From: Hofstenia miamia
Lineage: Eukaryota > Xenacoelomorpha > Acoela
Direction: 5' to 3'
Assembly: GCA_004352715.1 (NCBI GenBank)
Contig: SCFE01000035.1
Location: forward strand, 161,524-225,523
Length of the DNA stretch: 64,000 nucleotides
Numbering within the stretch: position 1 is the first letter of the stretch; each line of letters begins with the position of its first letter. Of the stretch, positions 11,200 through 23,856 are shown piece after piece. The notes below the pieces were generated by a model that saw only the letters and a list, made by a program, of their open reading frames with translations, ran no database searches and was not told the origin of the DNA. The position numbers and the translations under genes are program-made.

Positions 11200-11775
11200 T
11201 AACTAACGTTTCGACAAATATTGTTGTCATTTTTAAGCATTTAGAAAAATGTTTCCGAACTTTTTCTTTTAGTAATTCAGATCGTCAAAATATATTTAAA
11301 TTTGATTGATGTCTTTTTTACTTAATAATGTTTTCTTAGTTGATTTAATGCATATTGTTTCTGCGATTTTAATTTTACGATGTCTTATTAGCATGTTAAA
11401 ATTTTTCGGCTTAGGTTCACATCCATGGATATATATATTTTGGATTGTGTATGCTCTCTTATATGTTCATTTGCCCGAGTTTCTAAATGCCTTCTAGTCT
11501 CGCCAATGTATGAACTTGAACATTCATCATAGTAGTATGAATTAACGACACCAGAAGACAATAGAAGACAATGACTTTTTATTAGGGAACATGGTCTTTT
11601 TTGCACAAAATACTGGACAAATTTTCGAAGTTGGTAATTTTTTTTGTAGGATCGTAATGTTTTCCTTAGTTGTTCTTCTCCTGATTTTATAAATGGTAAC
11701 TTCCAGTATACTTTTGTTTTGTCCTAATCAAAGAGTGAGTAAATCACTGAGGCATAAAGTCGCTGGAGGTGTTCT
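11200..11775 (-). mobile_element. Penelope-like element, 3' part with GIY-YIG-type domain
   Basis: The minus strand reads KVYWKLPFIKSGEEQLRKTL near 11715, then after small frameshifts SGVVNSYYYDECSSSYIGET and RRHLETRANEHIREH near 11555-11450. The block Y.C..C...YIGET.R.L..R..EH is the GIY-YIG endonuclease signature of Penelope-like retroelements (family knowledge). A stop follows KILTC, and the remaining C terminus is decayed. (TA)n runs lie just outside both ends (11156-11177 and about 11785-11807). The reverse transcriptase is missing, so this is a 5'-truncated copy. Confidence 0.75.
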
Positions 11776-11807
11776 TTATCAATTATATATATATATATAT
11801 ATATATG

Positions 11808-13042
11808 CAGGATGATGTAAATCTACAGTTACAATTAAATTTGTTTAAAGTAACTAGGGTAAACATTCAAGAAGCTCATAGTTTGCAATCAATTTTATTA
11901 TCATTTAAATACCATGAACCCTTAATCAAAATCTAAATGAATGCATGAACTGTAAAATATTTCAAATACGCAAGCAACCACATTGATTCACACTTTGTCG
12001 AAGAATTCTAAGTTTGAATGAATTCGTGACTCTATTAAGAAGTTATTTGAATGCGTCAGTTTTAAGTTCTTTGTTGTAGTTTTACATACAGGGAATTTAA
12101 AGCTATGAAATTTGGCTAAAGGCCTAATTGTTTTCTCTAATTTTGCAGTACTGCATAGTGAGTTTGCAGCATCTCAAAATATTTTAATTATAAGTCCTTC
12201 TTTCTTAAAAGTGGTCCTCCTCGTTATTCAATTTTAACTCACAATTGATTTTTACTCGAATCAGGCCACTTGGATTAATAGCTACAGCTGTTATTAAAGG
12301 CTAACATGTATGAAATTTTGATACAGAACCAACAATTGTGCAATTTTTTTAAGCAGCGCGATTCTAAGCTGGGTAAATGGTTCAAGTGAGAACGAAATTG
12401 TTCCCAAGGGATAGTTTAACTAAAAATAGAAGTGATCAGCATACAAAATTCTTGAATGAGGTTTTTCGTGGTTAATATATTAAACCAGATAAAATCTACA
12501 TAACACAAATTTTACTCAACCATTTTGTAATGACAGTTGAAAGTGTAATTGCAAAACGCTCAAAATAGGAAGCTGCGAATTCTCTAGTGACAATATTTGA
12601 ATCTTTATTATGTGGTCCACTTGCGAAACGCTGATAAAAGTGACTAATTTGGTATTGCAGAATAGCAAGACTATTAAACATCTATTGATATCAGAAAAAT
12701 AGTATGATGATATTGTCTTGATTGTGATAATAAAAAAATAATTAAGAAACCTGCTAGAAAATAAATTTAAGTACCAAATACATGTTGTTTGCTGAGTAAA
12801 TTGTGTATGATTAACTTTTTAAATAAGTTTAATTTTTTTGCTTTGCTGGTGTTGATTGGGAATTTATTCAACATAGAGCAAATGGTAGTGGTAAATGCAT
12901 TTTTCCAGAATTTGCTTTAAGATTGTACGTTGTAAATACATTTGTTACCTTTCTATTGTATTTAATGAAATGATTTCAGAAAGCTATCTTCTTTTAAAAT
13001 GTTATTAGATTATTTAAACAAGCTTACTAAACTTTGAAACAT

Positions 13043-13078
<36 letters not shown>

Positions 13079-13424
13079 ATGCAGCAATGAGCAGAAATTT
13101 ACCTAATACAGCTGTTGAAGATTTATTTTAAGTATCAAACATTGCTTATAACTCACACGTTTGTAAATGGCGTAATTATATAAATTACCCTCAACAATAT
13201 ATTCAATTCAATTAAAGAATAAGTTACATTTTCAGCAAGATTAGTTGCCAGCACTCAACTACAATTAAGTCTTACTCATTATCGAATAATTTCATTAATT
13301 AAGAATCGAACAAAATTATAAACATTAATTATAATTTATTGAAAAAGCAATCTAATTGGTTATAATCAATTACATACATGTACGCAATGCATCGAAAGTA
13401 TGTTCTCTTTAACCATATTCTTCA
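11808..13424. other. No gene seen; (TA)n at about 13043-13076
   Basis: A+T-rich sequence without a readable protein. A compound TA microsatellite is present near 13043-13076. Confidence 0.5.
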
Positions 13425-13972
13425 CAAGGAGGGGTACATTTACCCTACCATGCAAATTTTTATTAATAGCTCTTTCTAATAAAATTTGAAATGTTGGCTG
13501 AACTTTTCGCTGAACTAAATTTAGTTTTACACATTCTGAAAAATTTTTAGGGCGAAAGCCTTTTTTGTCAAGGAATTATGACTATTTTGTCAATGACGAT
13601 TGACAGTTATTTTAATATAGAATTATCAAAATCTGCACTGGCTTCAAAAAAATACTGACATCAGCATTAATAACTACAAATTAATATGCATTAGTTTACA
13701 GCTAAATCATATAATTTGTGTTTGCAATAGAAAAAAATTAAAATTTGCTCAAATATAATAACCATTTTGACATAAAACATCTCTTAGCATTCTTATCAAA
13801 TTTTTTGAAAAAAAAATGCTGACGTCAGCAAAAATGTGGATAAAAATATTTTTTTTGGAATTTCTTAAAACTTTTTATTCCATGGTTTCTTTGTGCCTAA
13901 CTTCATGACAATAGCATTAATGTATCCAAAGTAAACTTGGGGGTATTTTTACCCCCCCCCTTCTAAAACCAA
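13425..13972. mobile_element. Possible TIR miniature element (weak)
   Basis: The left edge carries GGAGGGGTACATTTACCC (about 13429). The right edge carries GGGGGTATTTTTACCCCC (about 13941), followed in turn by a C-run. The two edges are roughly inverted copies of each other, but the match is imperfect and no target duplication is evident. Confidence 0.25.
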
Positions 13973-14123
13973 CGTACATAAAAAAGGTTGTGAGGATTAG
14001 GGTTAAATTATTGTACATACTTTTATTTTTTATCTGTTCTTTTTGTTAATATTATTGTTAATATCTATTATATTTTGTAATGAAGAATTGCCATACAGAA
14101 TTTTTTGAAATCCAGTTGAAAAT

Positions 14124-14504
14124 AAATAAAATTTAAATGCTTCCGTTACCAAAATGTTTACAAATTTAGTGTTTCATTGAGTTTTCCTTTAACTTTTCAT
14201 AAAATTTAAAACACTATGAACTTATTAATAATTACTTTACCTACTGCATAAATCTTGGTTTATAAGTTGTCATTTTCTTACAGACAGTTAATAAATCCTA
14301 CAANNNNNNNNNNNNNNNNNNNNNAAATAAAATTTAAATGCTTCCGTTACCAAAATGTTTACAAATTTAGTGTTTCATTGAGTTTTCCTTTAACTTTTCA
14401 TAAAATTTAAAACACTATGAACTTATTAATAATTACTTTACCTACTGCATAAATCTTGGTTTATAAGTTGTCATTTTCTTACAGACAGTTAATAAATCCT
14501 ACAA
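14124..14504 (+). repeat. 180-bp exact duplication across a 21-N gap (assembly overlap)
   Basis: 14124-14303 and 14325-14504 appear identical and flank 21 Ns (14304-14324). It has the same signature as the duplication at 8592-9286, including the gap size, so it is interpreted as an unmerged contig overlap. Confidence 0.9.
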
Positions 14505-15600
14505 ACATTTTTTTACATCGAGCTATAAATGTCTCTTAAATTATATTAGACGATAGATATGTTTTTAAAATGGTTACTAATTCCAATTAAAATATATGGG
14601 AAATTAATTTAGGCATTTTAAGTATTGTATACTTATTTCAAATGTTATTTAAATAATTCGTCATTAAAAAGATTTCAATAAAACTATGATCCTCCCACTT
14701 ATATATTTTTAACTTAGCAAATGAGGTTCTTGTAAAATAAAAGAAATAATAATCGAAACGTTGAAAACAAGAGCTAAGTCTTCAAAATGAGTTAATTAAA
14801 ATGAAGTATAATATATTTTGAAAATATATTATTAAAATTGTAGACTTTTGGTGTACATTTTATGTTAATTTTAAAAATACATGTAGTTATACTTAATTTA
14901 AAATTAACAATTTCACTACGTTTTCAGTAAAAAATTAGTTTATTTATGAATTAGATTAATTATTGAAGGTAAGAAAAATTTTGATTAATATAAGTAGCGG
15001 CACAGTAAAATGCTTCAATGGAAATTAAAAAACTATTATACACTCAGCAATTAAGGAAATTAATTTATATATATATCTTTTTACCTTTATTTTTTATTTA
15101 AGCATATATAACAATATCGTATATTGTTATCGAGTATATATTAAAGAAAGTTTGATGGTAATTATTATATTAATTTAAAAATGTATTTTTTAAAATATTT
15201 TTATAAAATAAATCGAGTAAAAAATATGCATACATAATTTATTATAATGTTATTCCCTTGAATTACGAAATCACATTTTGTTCTGCTTAAGCTAAGGAAA
15301 TTGTATTATTTATTCATACGTTTGGTTACTGGATGTTAATGCTGTTTTGTATTGAGTAAGTAAAATTTCAGTGTATTATTTGAATATAATCTTGCAATTG
15401 TTCAAACCAGGATGCCGTCAAAGGATGCAAATTGGAAGGAAATACTTGAATTATCAGGTTTAAATTATATAATTTAGTGAAATAAATACATGTATTTGGT
15501 TGGTTCCTAAGTTATTAAATTTAATGAATGCACTCAGTATATTGGGATTTCTACAAATTCTGATGCAAATTAACAATGTTCTACAATCATTTATTGAGAG
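14505..15600. other. No gene seen
   Basis: Very A+T-rich with short TA runs near 15064-15120; no coding or transposon signal recognised. Confidence 0.5.
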
Positions 15601-15604
15601 CCCA

Positions 15605-15695
15605 GGAAGCACTGGCGTACAGACGGGGAGACCAGGGGGCCAAGGCCCCCCTCGAGATATGATGGCCACCCCGCTGGTCCCCCCTCACTAAAAAA
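15605..15695. repeat. GC-rich hairpin and transposon-end-like patch
   Basis: CACTGGCGTACAGACGGGG is followed by a perfect 7-bp-arm hairpin, GGGGGCC-AA-GGCCCCC (15635-15650). CACTGGCGTA-type sequences followed by G-runs are typical ends of hAT-like or MITE repeats in invertebrates. I found no matching second end, so the assignment is weak. Confidence 0.3.
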
Positions 15696-15699
15696 ATTG

Positions 15700-16915
15700 G
15701 TCGAATGAATTTTTATTTTCATGCCAATTGACTCTGAATCAATTATGTTCATTTAATATATCCGAGGTCTTTGAAGGAATTTAGTGATTGAATATGTTCA
15801 TCCTTATAACCTAGGGTAGGGCCCGTATTGGACTCAAACAATCCGTACATGTAGGACCTTCTCTAGTACGGGAACAGACCCGGTATACGGGCTCTAAATG
15901 GAGCATGATTGCTTGTTGTTTGTTGAAGGTGCTAATTTTTAAATCCATTTGTTTGAACTACATTAAACCTATTAAGTAATAGGAATTTTCTATCTATTCT
16001 ATATATCGATTTCTGAATATGTATTTCATGAAACACTAAACTTCATGTAGATTTCCAGCAGAAACTACAAAATTGCACATAAAATATTACACTAAACCCT
16101 CAATATCATTGATCTCTTTTGATACTGTGTTGATAAAATTATTGCACTTATGTACATTATTTTTTGACTTAGAATCCATATTGTTTAAATTGAATTAATC
16201 TGAAGTACCCATTTTGAAAGGTCTTAAAAACAGGGTGGTATCCTTATGTGATAACCAGGAATTCGTTTCCAATAAAAGTAAAAGATTAAATCAGTAGACC
16301 AATAACGTGGCCATGGGAAGACTTGTCCCTCTTTCCCGTCGACACAAAACTGATATGAATTGTTCAAATTAAATGTAACAAAATACACTATAACGACAGA
16401 TACACATGGGAATTATAATATTTCTACAGTAAATCCATCCAAGATAACTTCACAACGATGAGGTAAGTTTTCCCACTGCTCTCAAGATTTCATAAATTCT
16501 TATTAATTGAATCTCTGTCTTGATTTTTTCTTTCAACGCTTCAATGACTGGGGTTTAAACATGTAAAAATCTAGAAACAAATCCACGCCAAATAACACGA
16601 TCTTCATGAAAATTATTTGAAAACAATTATGAAAAGGAGGTGGCAACACCATCATTTTGAAAAGTTGTTTTTGATATCATTTAATTTACTCGAAGTTGTT
16701 GTATGATGTGTAGTTAAGCTGGGACTCTATTTGTTTTTTTGTTCTGAACTGTGTCAGTTGGGCATATAAAAATTTCCATGCAGCTATGGCGAAAAGCCTC
16801 TATCCGCAAAGCAGAGATCCATTCAATAAATATTGATGAAGCTTACTCTTTCCATTGTGAAGTTATTTTAGAGCAGAATGTTCACATATTCAGCATTTAC
16901 TGTAGAAATATGATA
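15700..16915. other. No gene seen
   Basis: A+T-rich sequence with a few GC-richer patches (about 15830-15900 and 16310-16345), none readable as protein or RNA gene. Confidence 0.5.
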
Positions 16916-16918
16916 ATA

Positions 16919-17226
16919 CCGATATATATATATATATATATTGTATTTTATTTCTCTTAAATTGAAAATATACAGTATATATACAATTNNNNNNNNNNNN
17001 NNNNNNNNNNNNNNNNNNNNNNNNNNNNNNNNNNNNNNNNNNNNNNNNNNNNNNNNNNNNNNNNNNNNNNNNNNNNNNNNNNNNNNNNNNNNNNNNNNNN
17101 NNNNNNNNNNNNNNNNNNNNNNNNNNNNNNNNNNNNNNNNNNNNNTATATATATATATATAATTTATATATATGTAATTTATATATATATAATTTATATA
17201 TATGTAATATATATATATATATATAT
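16919..17226. repeat. (TA)n tract and derived minisatellite around a 157-N gap
   Basis: (TA)n runs into Ns at 16989-17145. On the far side the sequence alternates TA runs with AATTTATATATATGTAATTT-like units (about 17160-17210). The gap probably reflects an uncloseable low-complexity tract, or an element inside one. Confidence 0.85.
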
Positions 17227-17280
17227 TGCATTAAATATATAGGACAAAGTGGCTGGACGCAATTTCAAAATATGACAAGG

Positions 17281-18183
17281 TTGCATATGGAAATGGAAAT
17301 TTCTATTCCATTTCATTTCCAGATTGTGAAAGTGAAAATCATTTTATGAAATGGAAATATATGGAAATTTATGGAAATGCAATTTCAAAAAAGTCATCTC
17401 AACAATAAAGAAAATGATAGAAACGCCCTAAATCAACTTTAAACATTCTTTGTAACAGTCTCAAAAGGCATTAAAATAACTAAAATTAGTGTGAATCATA
17501 CAAAGCAAAGCAAATACAGTGACAAAATTTCAAATTATATTGCTTAATTAAGCGCATCTATACACTGGTACAACAAAAGCAATTTTAGTTTCCATGTGTA
17601 AATATGGAAATTATCACCCATGATTTCAGATATTTTAAAGATTGGACCCGTTTGGAAAATCTAACAATCGTTAGTAATTCCGGTTCTAATATTTTATGCT
17701 CATATATACATTTTTTAATATATGTAATAACCACGCAATCAGTGGCGCGTTTAGGGGGGTTGCAGCCTTTCTCCGGCCAGCGGCAAACATCTAATTGAAA
17801 TGTTGTCTTTTCCTCAAAATTGAAAATGTCATCAATAGATTTGCTGATAAAAACAGACGATTGCATTTTGTGTAAATTTACTTTATTATTTACTGTAAAA
17901 ATGGGTGTCAGCCCCCTCCCCCCACGTTTTAAAAATTCTAAACGAGCCACTACACGCAATTGGACTGCGACTAAGAATAAAAACCGTGCAACCACGGATT
18001 TGAGAATCATACTAATATTTTTTTCCAATTTTGATCAATTTCATTGAATTAGGATGGGATAATAAGGGACTGAAATCATTAAAATTCCGGTCCTACAGAA
18101 CTCTAAATACTAGCTTTAAGGGTTATGGAAAGTTGTTTTTAAATTAGTTGTGGAAATGGAAACAATTGCATTTCCATATGCAA
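17281..18183. repeat. 15-bp inverted repeat 903 bp apart enclosing a hAT miniature element
   Basis: TTGCATATGGAAATG at 17281-17295 is exactly the inverse of 18169-18183. Both edges also have extra TGGAAATGGAAA-type words. It may mark the ends of a larger non-autonomous element into which the hAT MITE inserted, but no target duplication was found. Confidence 0.35.
17740..17952. mobile_element. 213-bp hAT miniature element with 8-bp target duplication
   Basis: The left terminus CAGTGGCGCGTTTAG and the right terminus, reverse-complemented as TAGTGGCTCGTTTAG, are 15-bp inverted repeats with two differences. The element is flanked on both sides by CACGCAAT (17732-17739 and 17953-17960). An 8-bp target duplication with a CAGTGGC-type terminus is the hAT signature (family knowledge). 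The interior is GC-richer near the ends (about 17755-17790 and 17910-17930) and has no coding capacity. Confidence 0.85.
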
Positions 18184-18189
18184 TGCTGA

Positions 18190-19199
18190 AATTTGGGGAT
18201 TGCGATGGCATAAGTTTGAAATCCAGATGAGATGAGAGTTCCAGTAAAAAATCTGAAAAACTATCAATTTCAAGGCACGAATAACATGCGCATGAATTAA
18301 GCCTGATTTCCTGCAAACCAATTACACACAAAAGAAATGAGATTTTTCGAGAAACATTAAAAGATTAAACTTTTCCAAAACCATATTATATGATAATATA
18401 AGAGAGAAAGAGAATTGCTGAGCCTGTAAGTTTAAGTGGGAGCTAATTATAGCAAGATCAAACTTGTAAATCCAAATTAGCCTTGTGAAAACCATTATAA
18501 AAAACAAAGTTCTAAATTTTGGCTTAGATTCTCCAGTACAAGACGTTTTGCATAATAACTTTCCTGACATTACAGAATACCTTTGATACGAATCATAGTA
18601 GATAAGTCAAGTAGAGTTTCGCCTGTCTAATATGTTGGATTATTCTTTACTTACTAATATTGCTCTTAAAATCCAATAAGACTTGCTTATTCTTTCGTTC
18701 CCTAAGTTTCCCCAATTCGTCGGCTTCTTTTTCTTTCACATTCTTAAGCTATTCTTCGACTTCACTAAACATCAATTTTATCCCAATTGCCAACTCATTC
18801 AAATTTGTTTTCGTAAAAAGGGGTCCACGGCAGACTTAGAAATGGCAACGCATTCCTTTAGATGTCAATTAAACTTGCAAAAATACACCTAAGACATATG
18901 AATTGTATGCAATATCATGACTGCATAGTTTTTCCACAATGCTAGTTTTTTGTATCATGAATATGCGTCTTGAATTATGGTAAATTATGTGCTTGCATTA
19001 AGAAATTCAGGCTTCAATACTCTGCCATCAGATTTATTGACGTATATCTGTTCCAGTAGAAAAAATGGACAAGTCGATGCCTCTAAAGAGTAATAGAGCC
19101 TATCGGGTTTAGAAGCTTAGTTATTCTTTTGCACATTTAATAAATAGCTTTAAGTCATTATATTGTCTTTACAAATTGAAACGTTACTAGCTCATTTAT
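18190..19199. other. No gene seen
   Basis: A+T-rich and stop-ridden; no repeat partner recognised. Confidence 0.5.
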
Positions 19200-19201
19200 T
19201 C

Positions 19202-19232
<31 letters not shown>

Positions 19233-19512
19233 AACTAAGAGGGTGAAATGCATTTAGGGTCCCTTAATTGCGACTGAAATATCCTTGCCAGAAAATCTTG
19301 CTATACCAATTGTATTTATAGATATATATATANNNNNNNNNNNNNNNNNNNNNNNNNNNNNNNNNNNNNNNNNNNNNNNNNNNNNNNNNNNNNNNNNNNN
19401 NNNNNNNNNNNNNNNNNNNNNNNNNNNNNNNNNNNNNNNNNNNNNNNNNNNNNNNNNNNNNNNNNNNNNNNNNNNNNNNNNNNNNNNNNNNNNNNNNNNN
19501 ATATATATATAT
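19200..19512. repeat. (TA)n tracts at 19200-19232 and around a 168-N gap
   Basis: A clean (TA)n run at 19207-19232 is followed 90 bp later by another TA run. That run enters Ns at 19333-19500 and leaves them as TA again. Confidence 0.85.
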
Positions 19513-22500
19513 TTTTTTTATTATTTTTAGCAGTGGAGAAAAATTAGTTTCAAAAAAATAATGCATTTTCAAGGATTGCAATTCTTGGAATTTTACTGTT
19601 TTTGAAATTGAGTAATTTCATAATTTAAGGCATTAATTTTAAATATATTTTCAATTTTGCTACTTATCACATTTGGTAAAACAAATTGACTTTAAACGGA
19701 TATATTGGTTTAAAATAGTTTAAAGTGAATATTAGTGACTTAAGTAATTAAGCTTACCCTTGAACAATTCTTAGCATCAAAGAATAGAGATTCTTACATA
19801 TTATGACGCAATTGATAAAACAGATTCAAAGTTAGTACAAAAATAGTTCAAACAAACCTCTCAAAATGTCATTTTTTATCAACAGATTTATCAAGACTCA
19901 CGTTCAACCAGGTGATACAGAATGAGTGAAATTTACTAATCTCAATGCAAAATATGGTGTAGAAAATAAACGAATGCAGATTCATTATTTGTCGTTAGCA
20001 AAGAATTTATAAGCACACAGGGTTGCTATTTGCAAATAGTTTTAAATGTTTAATATTTTTCATAGATATTCATTATTAATCTTTAAATTTGTTCCTAAAT
20101 ATATAATTTCATCAAATAGAAATGGTTGCAAATGACATGCACAAAAATATTCAAAAGTAAAAGAAATTTCAATAAAATAATTGTTACTATAAGTTGTAAT
20201 ATAGCAACATCCATATTCATGCTTGAAAAAATTTTTCCACCAAAGTCACAGATCATAAATGGAAATGCAATGGGTGCAATACCTTAAAACTGAAAAACAG
20301 CAAATTTTCAAAATTAAAATCTCATGTAGTTTTTCTTATAAATATTTCAATTCTATCTCATACGCTCTTTTTCCTACATTCCTCAATATCTATTTGTATA
20401 GAAATGCGCATGCATTTGGTAATTTATCCATTCACATCTCACCATCAATTTTTTGTGAATCTGCCCCTGCATACTAACTATTCAAGCACAGCAAACCTGG
20501 ATGAAGCTTACTATTTTTATGAAAAATTATTTTTTACTATTGTAGATTTAGGTATATTTACAATTTTGAGGAGGATTGATTACCAATTATTAATAGAAGA
20601 ATTTGATATGTTTCGCTTTAGAACACATTAAGTAGGCTTCAAAGGAATTATACACACTGTTGCTACTAAAATCGATTGAACACTTAAATAAATTGATTAA
20701 GAGTTAATACTGCGCAGCATCGAATATGGGAAACCAATTGATCAAAATTCAACTAAATGAGAAACTAATGAACCGAATATAAACAATCACTTTATCTAAA
20801 TCCCATTAAACAAATTTTTATTAACTAATAAAACTTAATAAAAGCCATTCATTTATCAAGCAAAGTTATTAAACTGGCATCAAGCAATTAAATTTCGACA
20901 TTTTGTCTTACGCAAATTTGGACTTGACATCATTTGTCTATTTTAATAACAAAGATACAGCTATTCTGAATTTCAAGTAAATGACTTAAAATTGTTGGCA
21001 CATTTGTTACCAAATTGGTGGTGGATCCAGTTTTATACTATTCTTCTATTTGAATTCTTAAAATGAGCAACTATAACATATATTTGACATTTTTTATTAT
21101 ATCCAATGAAGTGTCACCACCTTAATATTTAAAGTTTTTGCAAAATTTTTCTGATGTTAACAGCTGCAAGCTGTTACAGCAAACATGAACCAAGTGCTGT
21201 TCAAAACAGCAAATAAAATCACGCATATTGGCCTACTATGTGTTGTTCCCATTCTATTATTATCAGATCAGTGTTGAAATCATTTATAATGAAAATTGCA
21301 GCCCCAACAAAACCCATTGATAGAGGGTGTTTTAACGTATCAATTATATTTTATATTTGGAGAATCATCAATATTCACTTATTATTTTGAGTCATTGTTG
21401 TATGCTGTGCGCACTTTTTAATTTCTCGCTCTTTATCAATTTCTAGAATAGATGATCAACTTTCATTTGGTACAAAAATTTCAAATTATTTACAAGCACT
21501 TGGTATTATAACATTAGATGATTTGCATAGTAATACAATCAAACGCCTTGTTGCCGTTTTTACTACTGCTTTTATTCATGATTATTTTTGTTTTTTGGGC
21601 AATATGTTTTGTAGATATGTTATTATATAATTCGCCTTAAAGTTCCTGTTTAGTTTTCAATAGTTTCTTTCAAAGTACATTGCTTTTCTTTTAGCTCTGT
21701 CTCTTATTCAGTGGTGTATGCAAGAGGGAACATGGTGGAATGGCTTTTCGTTCAGGGTTTCAAAACTGATTTTGATTGGTTAAATTAAAGACTGTTCGAC
21801 AACAAAATATAAAATATTAGTGTCGGATTTTCGAAATTTTCACATTATCAAGACAGTATGAAAACTCAGTGTACGCCCTGCTCATATACCATGAAATATT
21901 GGAGCCTATCTACGAATTTTTTTCACTATTCTACCTAAGGATTAAGTCAGAAAATATTGATGCTGTTAACAGCAAAGGGATTGCTGTTTGCTGTTAGCAG
22001 CTTATTTAGCTGTTAACAGCAAAATGGGGAACCCTGCTTATAAGGATTTGCAAGGAAGGCTTAAAATTTGCTACAGACTTAGTTTGATTTTTTAGAGCAT
22101 GGCATTGAAACAAATCCCTTCAAAATTAACGAAATTTTAGGAGATGGGCCATTAAGTAATTGAATTTAGACTTTTTCAGGTATTAGTCGGCAATGCAATG
22201 TGTTAATGGATTTGAGAAATAATTTTGGTCTTTGAAAACAAATCTACCGAATCATATATTACAATTCAATTATTTAATTAGCCAAACAGAATTTTTCTTT
22301 TTGAGTTTCAGTTTTTAGAATTCTTACAAAAACTTGAAAGCACTTGAAAGAACTTTGCAGTTTATGCCAGTAACAGTTCCATGGGATCTACATTTAGAGC
22401 CCGAGGCTTAGTGTGTTGCAAACAAAAATGTTAGGATATCATATTTATAGTTTTTTTTATTATGGATGCAATTAAAAATCGAATTTAGATAATATAATAT

Positions 22501-23430
22501 TCGTGTTGGTTTTGTCTGACCATATGCACATTATTTATCTAGCAGTTATGTGCATGCATGAAATACGCTTGTGACAAAAACTATAAATCAGATGATATCT
22601 ATTCAAGGAAATCCTATCTTAATATATTTAATGCAAAATTTTTTAAATATTGTTTTTTAACAAAATCTGGTTAAAGACAAGTTTTTTAGAAGACTTCAAC
22701 AAAAGGTCAGGAAATGAAACAAAACAACAATCATATTGTTTGAGAATGTTGGGCGTTCTTTAAACTTTTATGTCTCTAAAAATCTTGGAACAACCTGGGA
22801 TTCAAGACAGCATTGGGAAAATTAGAAACAGGAAAATGAAACTGTTATATAGTAAGAGCCTATGTACTAATTCAACATATAAATAAAATTAATAAGAATA
22901 TAGAACAAAGTCAGACCCAGAAATGTACAATAATGTAATGCATTGCTAATGTGGATTGCCATTCTTTTAACAATAATGAAATTATGGCCGTATTCACTTA
23001 ATTTATGTGCTGGCATGACGAATAAACACTTTATTTTAGCAAATTTTAAATTGATTACCTTACACTCTTTATACTGATAATTGATAAGCATAAAACTAAG
23101 TGAATCTACTAAAATAAATAAGCGAACAGCTATTTTTGTTGTTTGTTCACTAATAGCACTTGGTTGTCATATTCTTCATTTTAACACCTTTTGTAAATAG
23201 CATGATGAGCTCCATTAATTAATAGCTTTCATTCAATCAAAGCAATAGTTACTAGAGGAACATTCACTAAATGCATTTATTATTATCATATTGAATGTAT
23301 GGTATTAATTTATTTTACATCCCTGTGCAGACCACAATGAACCAAGTGCAGTTCTCTGAAATATGAACCTTTTTTCGAAGCGAAGAATAATTTCAGTGAA
23401 ATCTAAAATGCTTATTTTTATAAATATATC
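19513..23430. other. About 3.9 kb without a recognisable gene
   Basis: No coding, RNA-gene or transposon-protein signal was recognised. Words built on the palindrome GCTGTTAACAGC cluster at about 21155-21215 and 21960-22022, ending at GGGGAACCCTG, which looks like a hAT-type terminus. A matching left end with target duplication could not be shown. Confidence 0.45.
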
Positions 23431-23437
23431 TATATAG

Positions 23438-23563
23438 TGTTACTCCGTGAACACATACAGGAACCGTGTTGTGCTGGATACTGTTCCCAGGAAACCGAGC
23501 ACGGTTGAAACTCTGGTTCAAACATTTACTCGTCTGGTATATTACTCGCAGAATTTGATACAG
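23438..23563 (+). other. Possible 42-codon internal exon, unrecognised
   Basis: A GC-richer 126-bp stretch lies between an AG after a pyrimidine/A+T-rich run (…CTATATAG) and a CAG|GTTGAG donor-like site. It is open in one plus frame, phase 0 at both ends, reading for example VVLDTVPRKPSTVETLVQTF. The opposite strand is also open across it, so strand and even coding status are uncertain. I do not recognise the protein. Confidence 0.25.
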
Positions 23564-23856
23564 GTTGAGTTCCCGATTTCATGGATTAAATTTGTTATTT
23601 AAACATGAATGCTACATAGAGTATTCTATTAAGATAAGCAACATAAGATATTATTTATTCAGATAAATATTGACATTTAAATCCTGATAATTTATTTGAA
23701 TAGCGTCAAAAATATATAAACATACATACAAATACATACAAAATTAAAATACACTATACAATAAATCTATTCTTTTTATGTTTTTCCATAAAAATTCGCT
23801 AAATTTTCTTCAATCAAAGTCAAATATGCTAGACAAACCATTAATATTTCCCAGTT

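Noticed and set aside
17585-18028. 147-codon minus-strand open frame
   Set aside because: It spans the hAT miniature element and its A+T-rich flanks; its text changes character at the element borders and contains no domain, so it is chance.
21753-22036. Possible hAT element from CAGGGTTTCA to GGGGAACCCTG
   Set aside because: The 8-bp flanks (TTTTCGTT and CTTATAAG) do not match and the termini agree only over about 8 bp.
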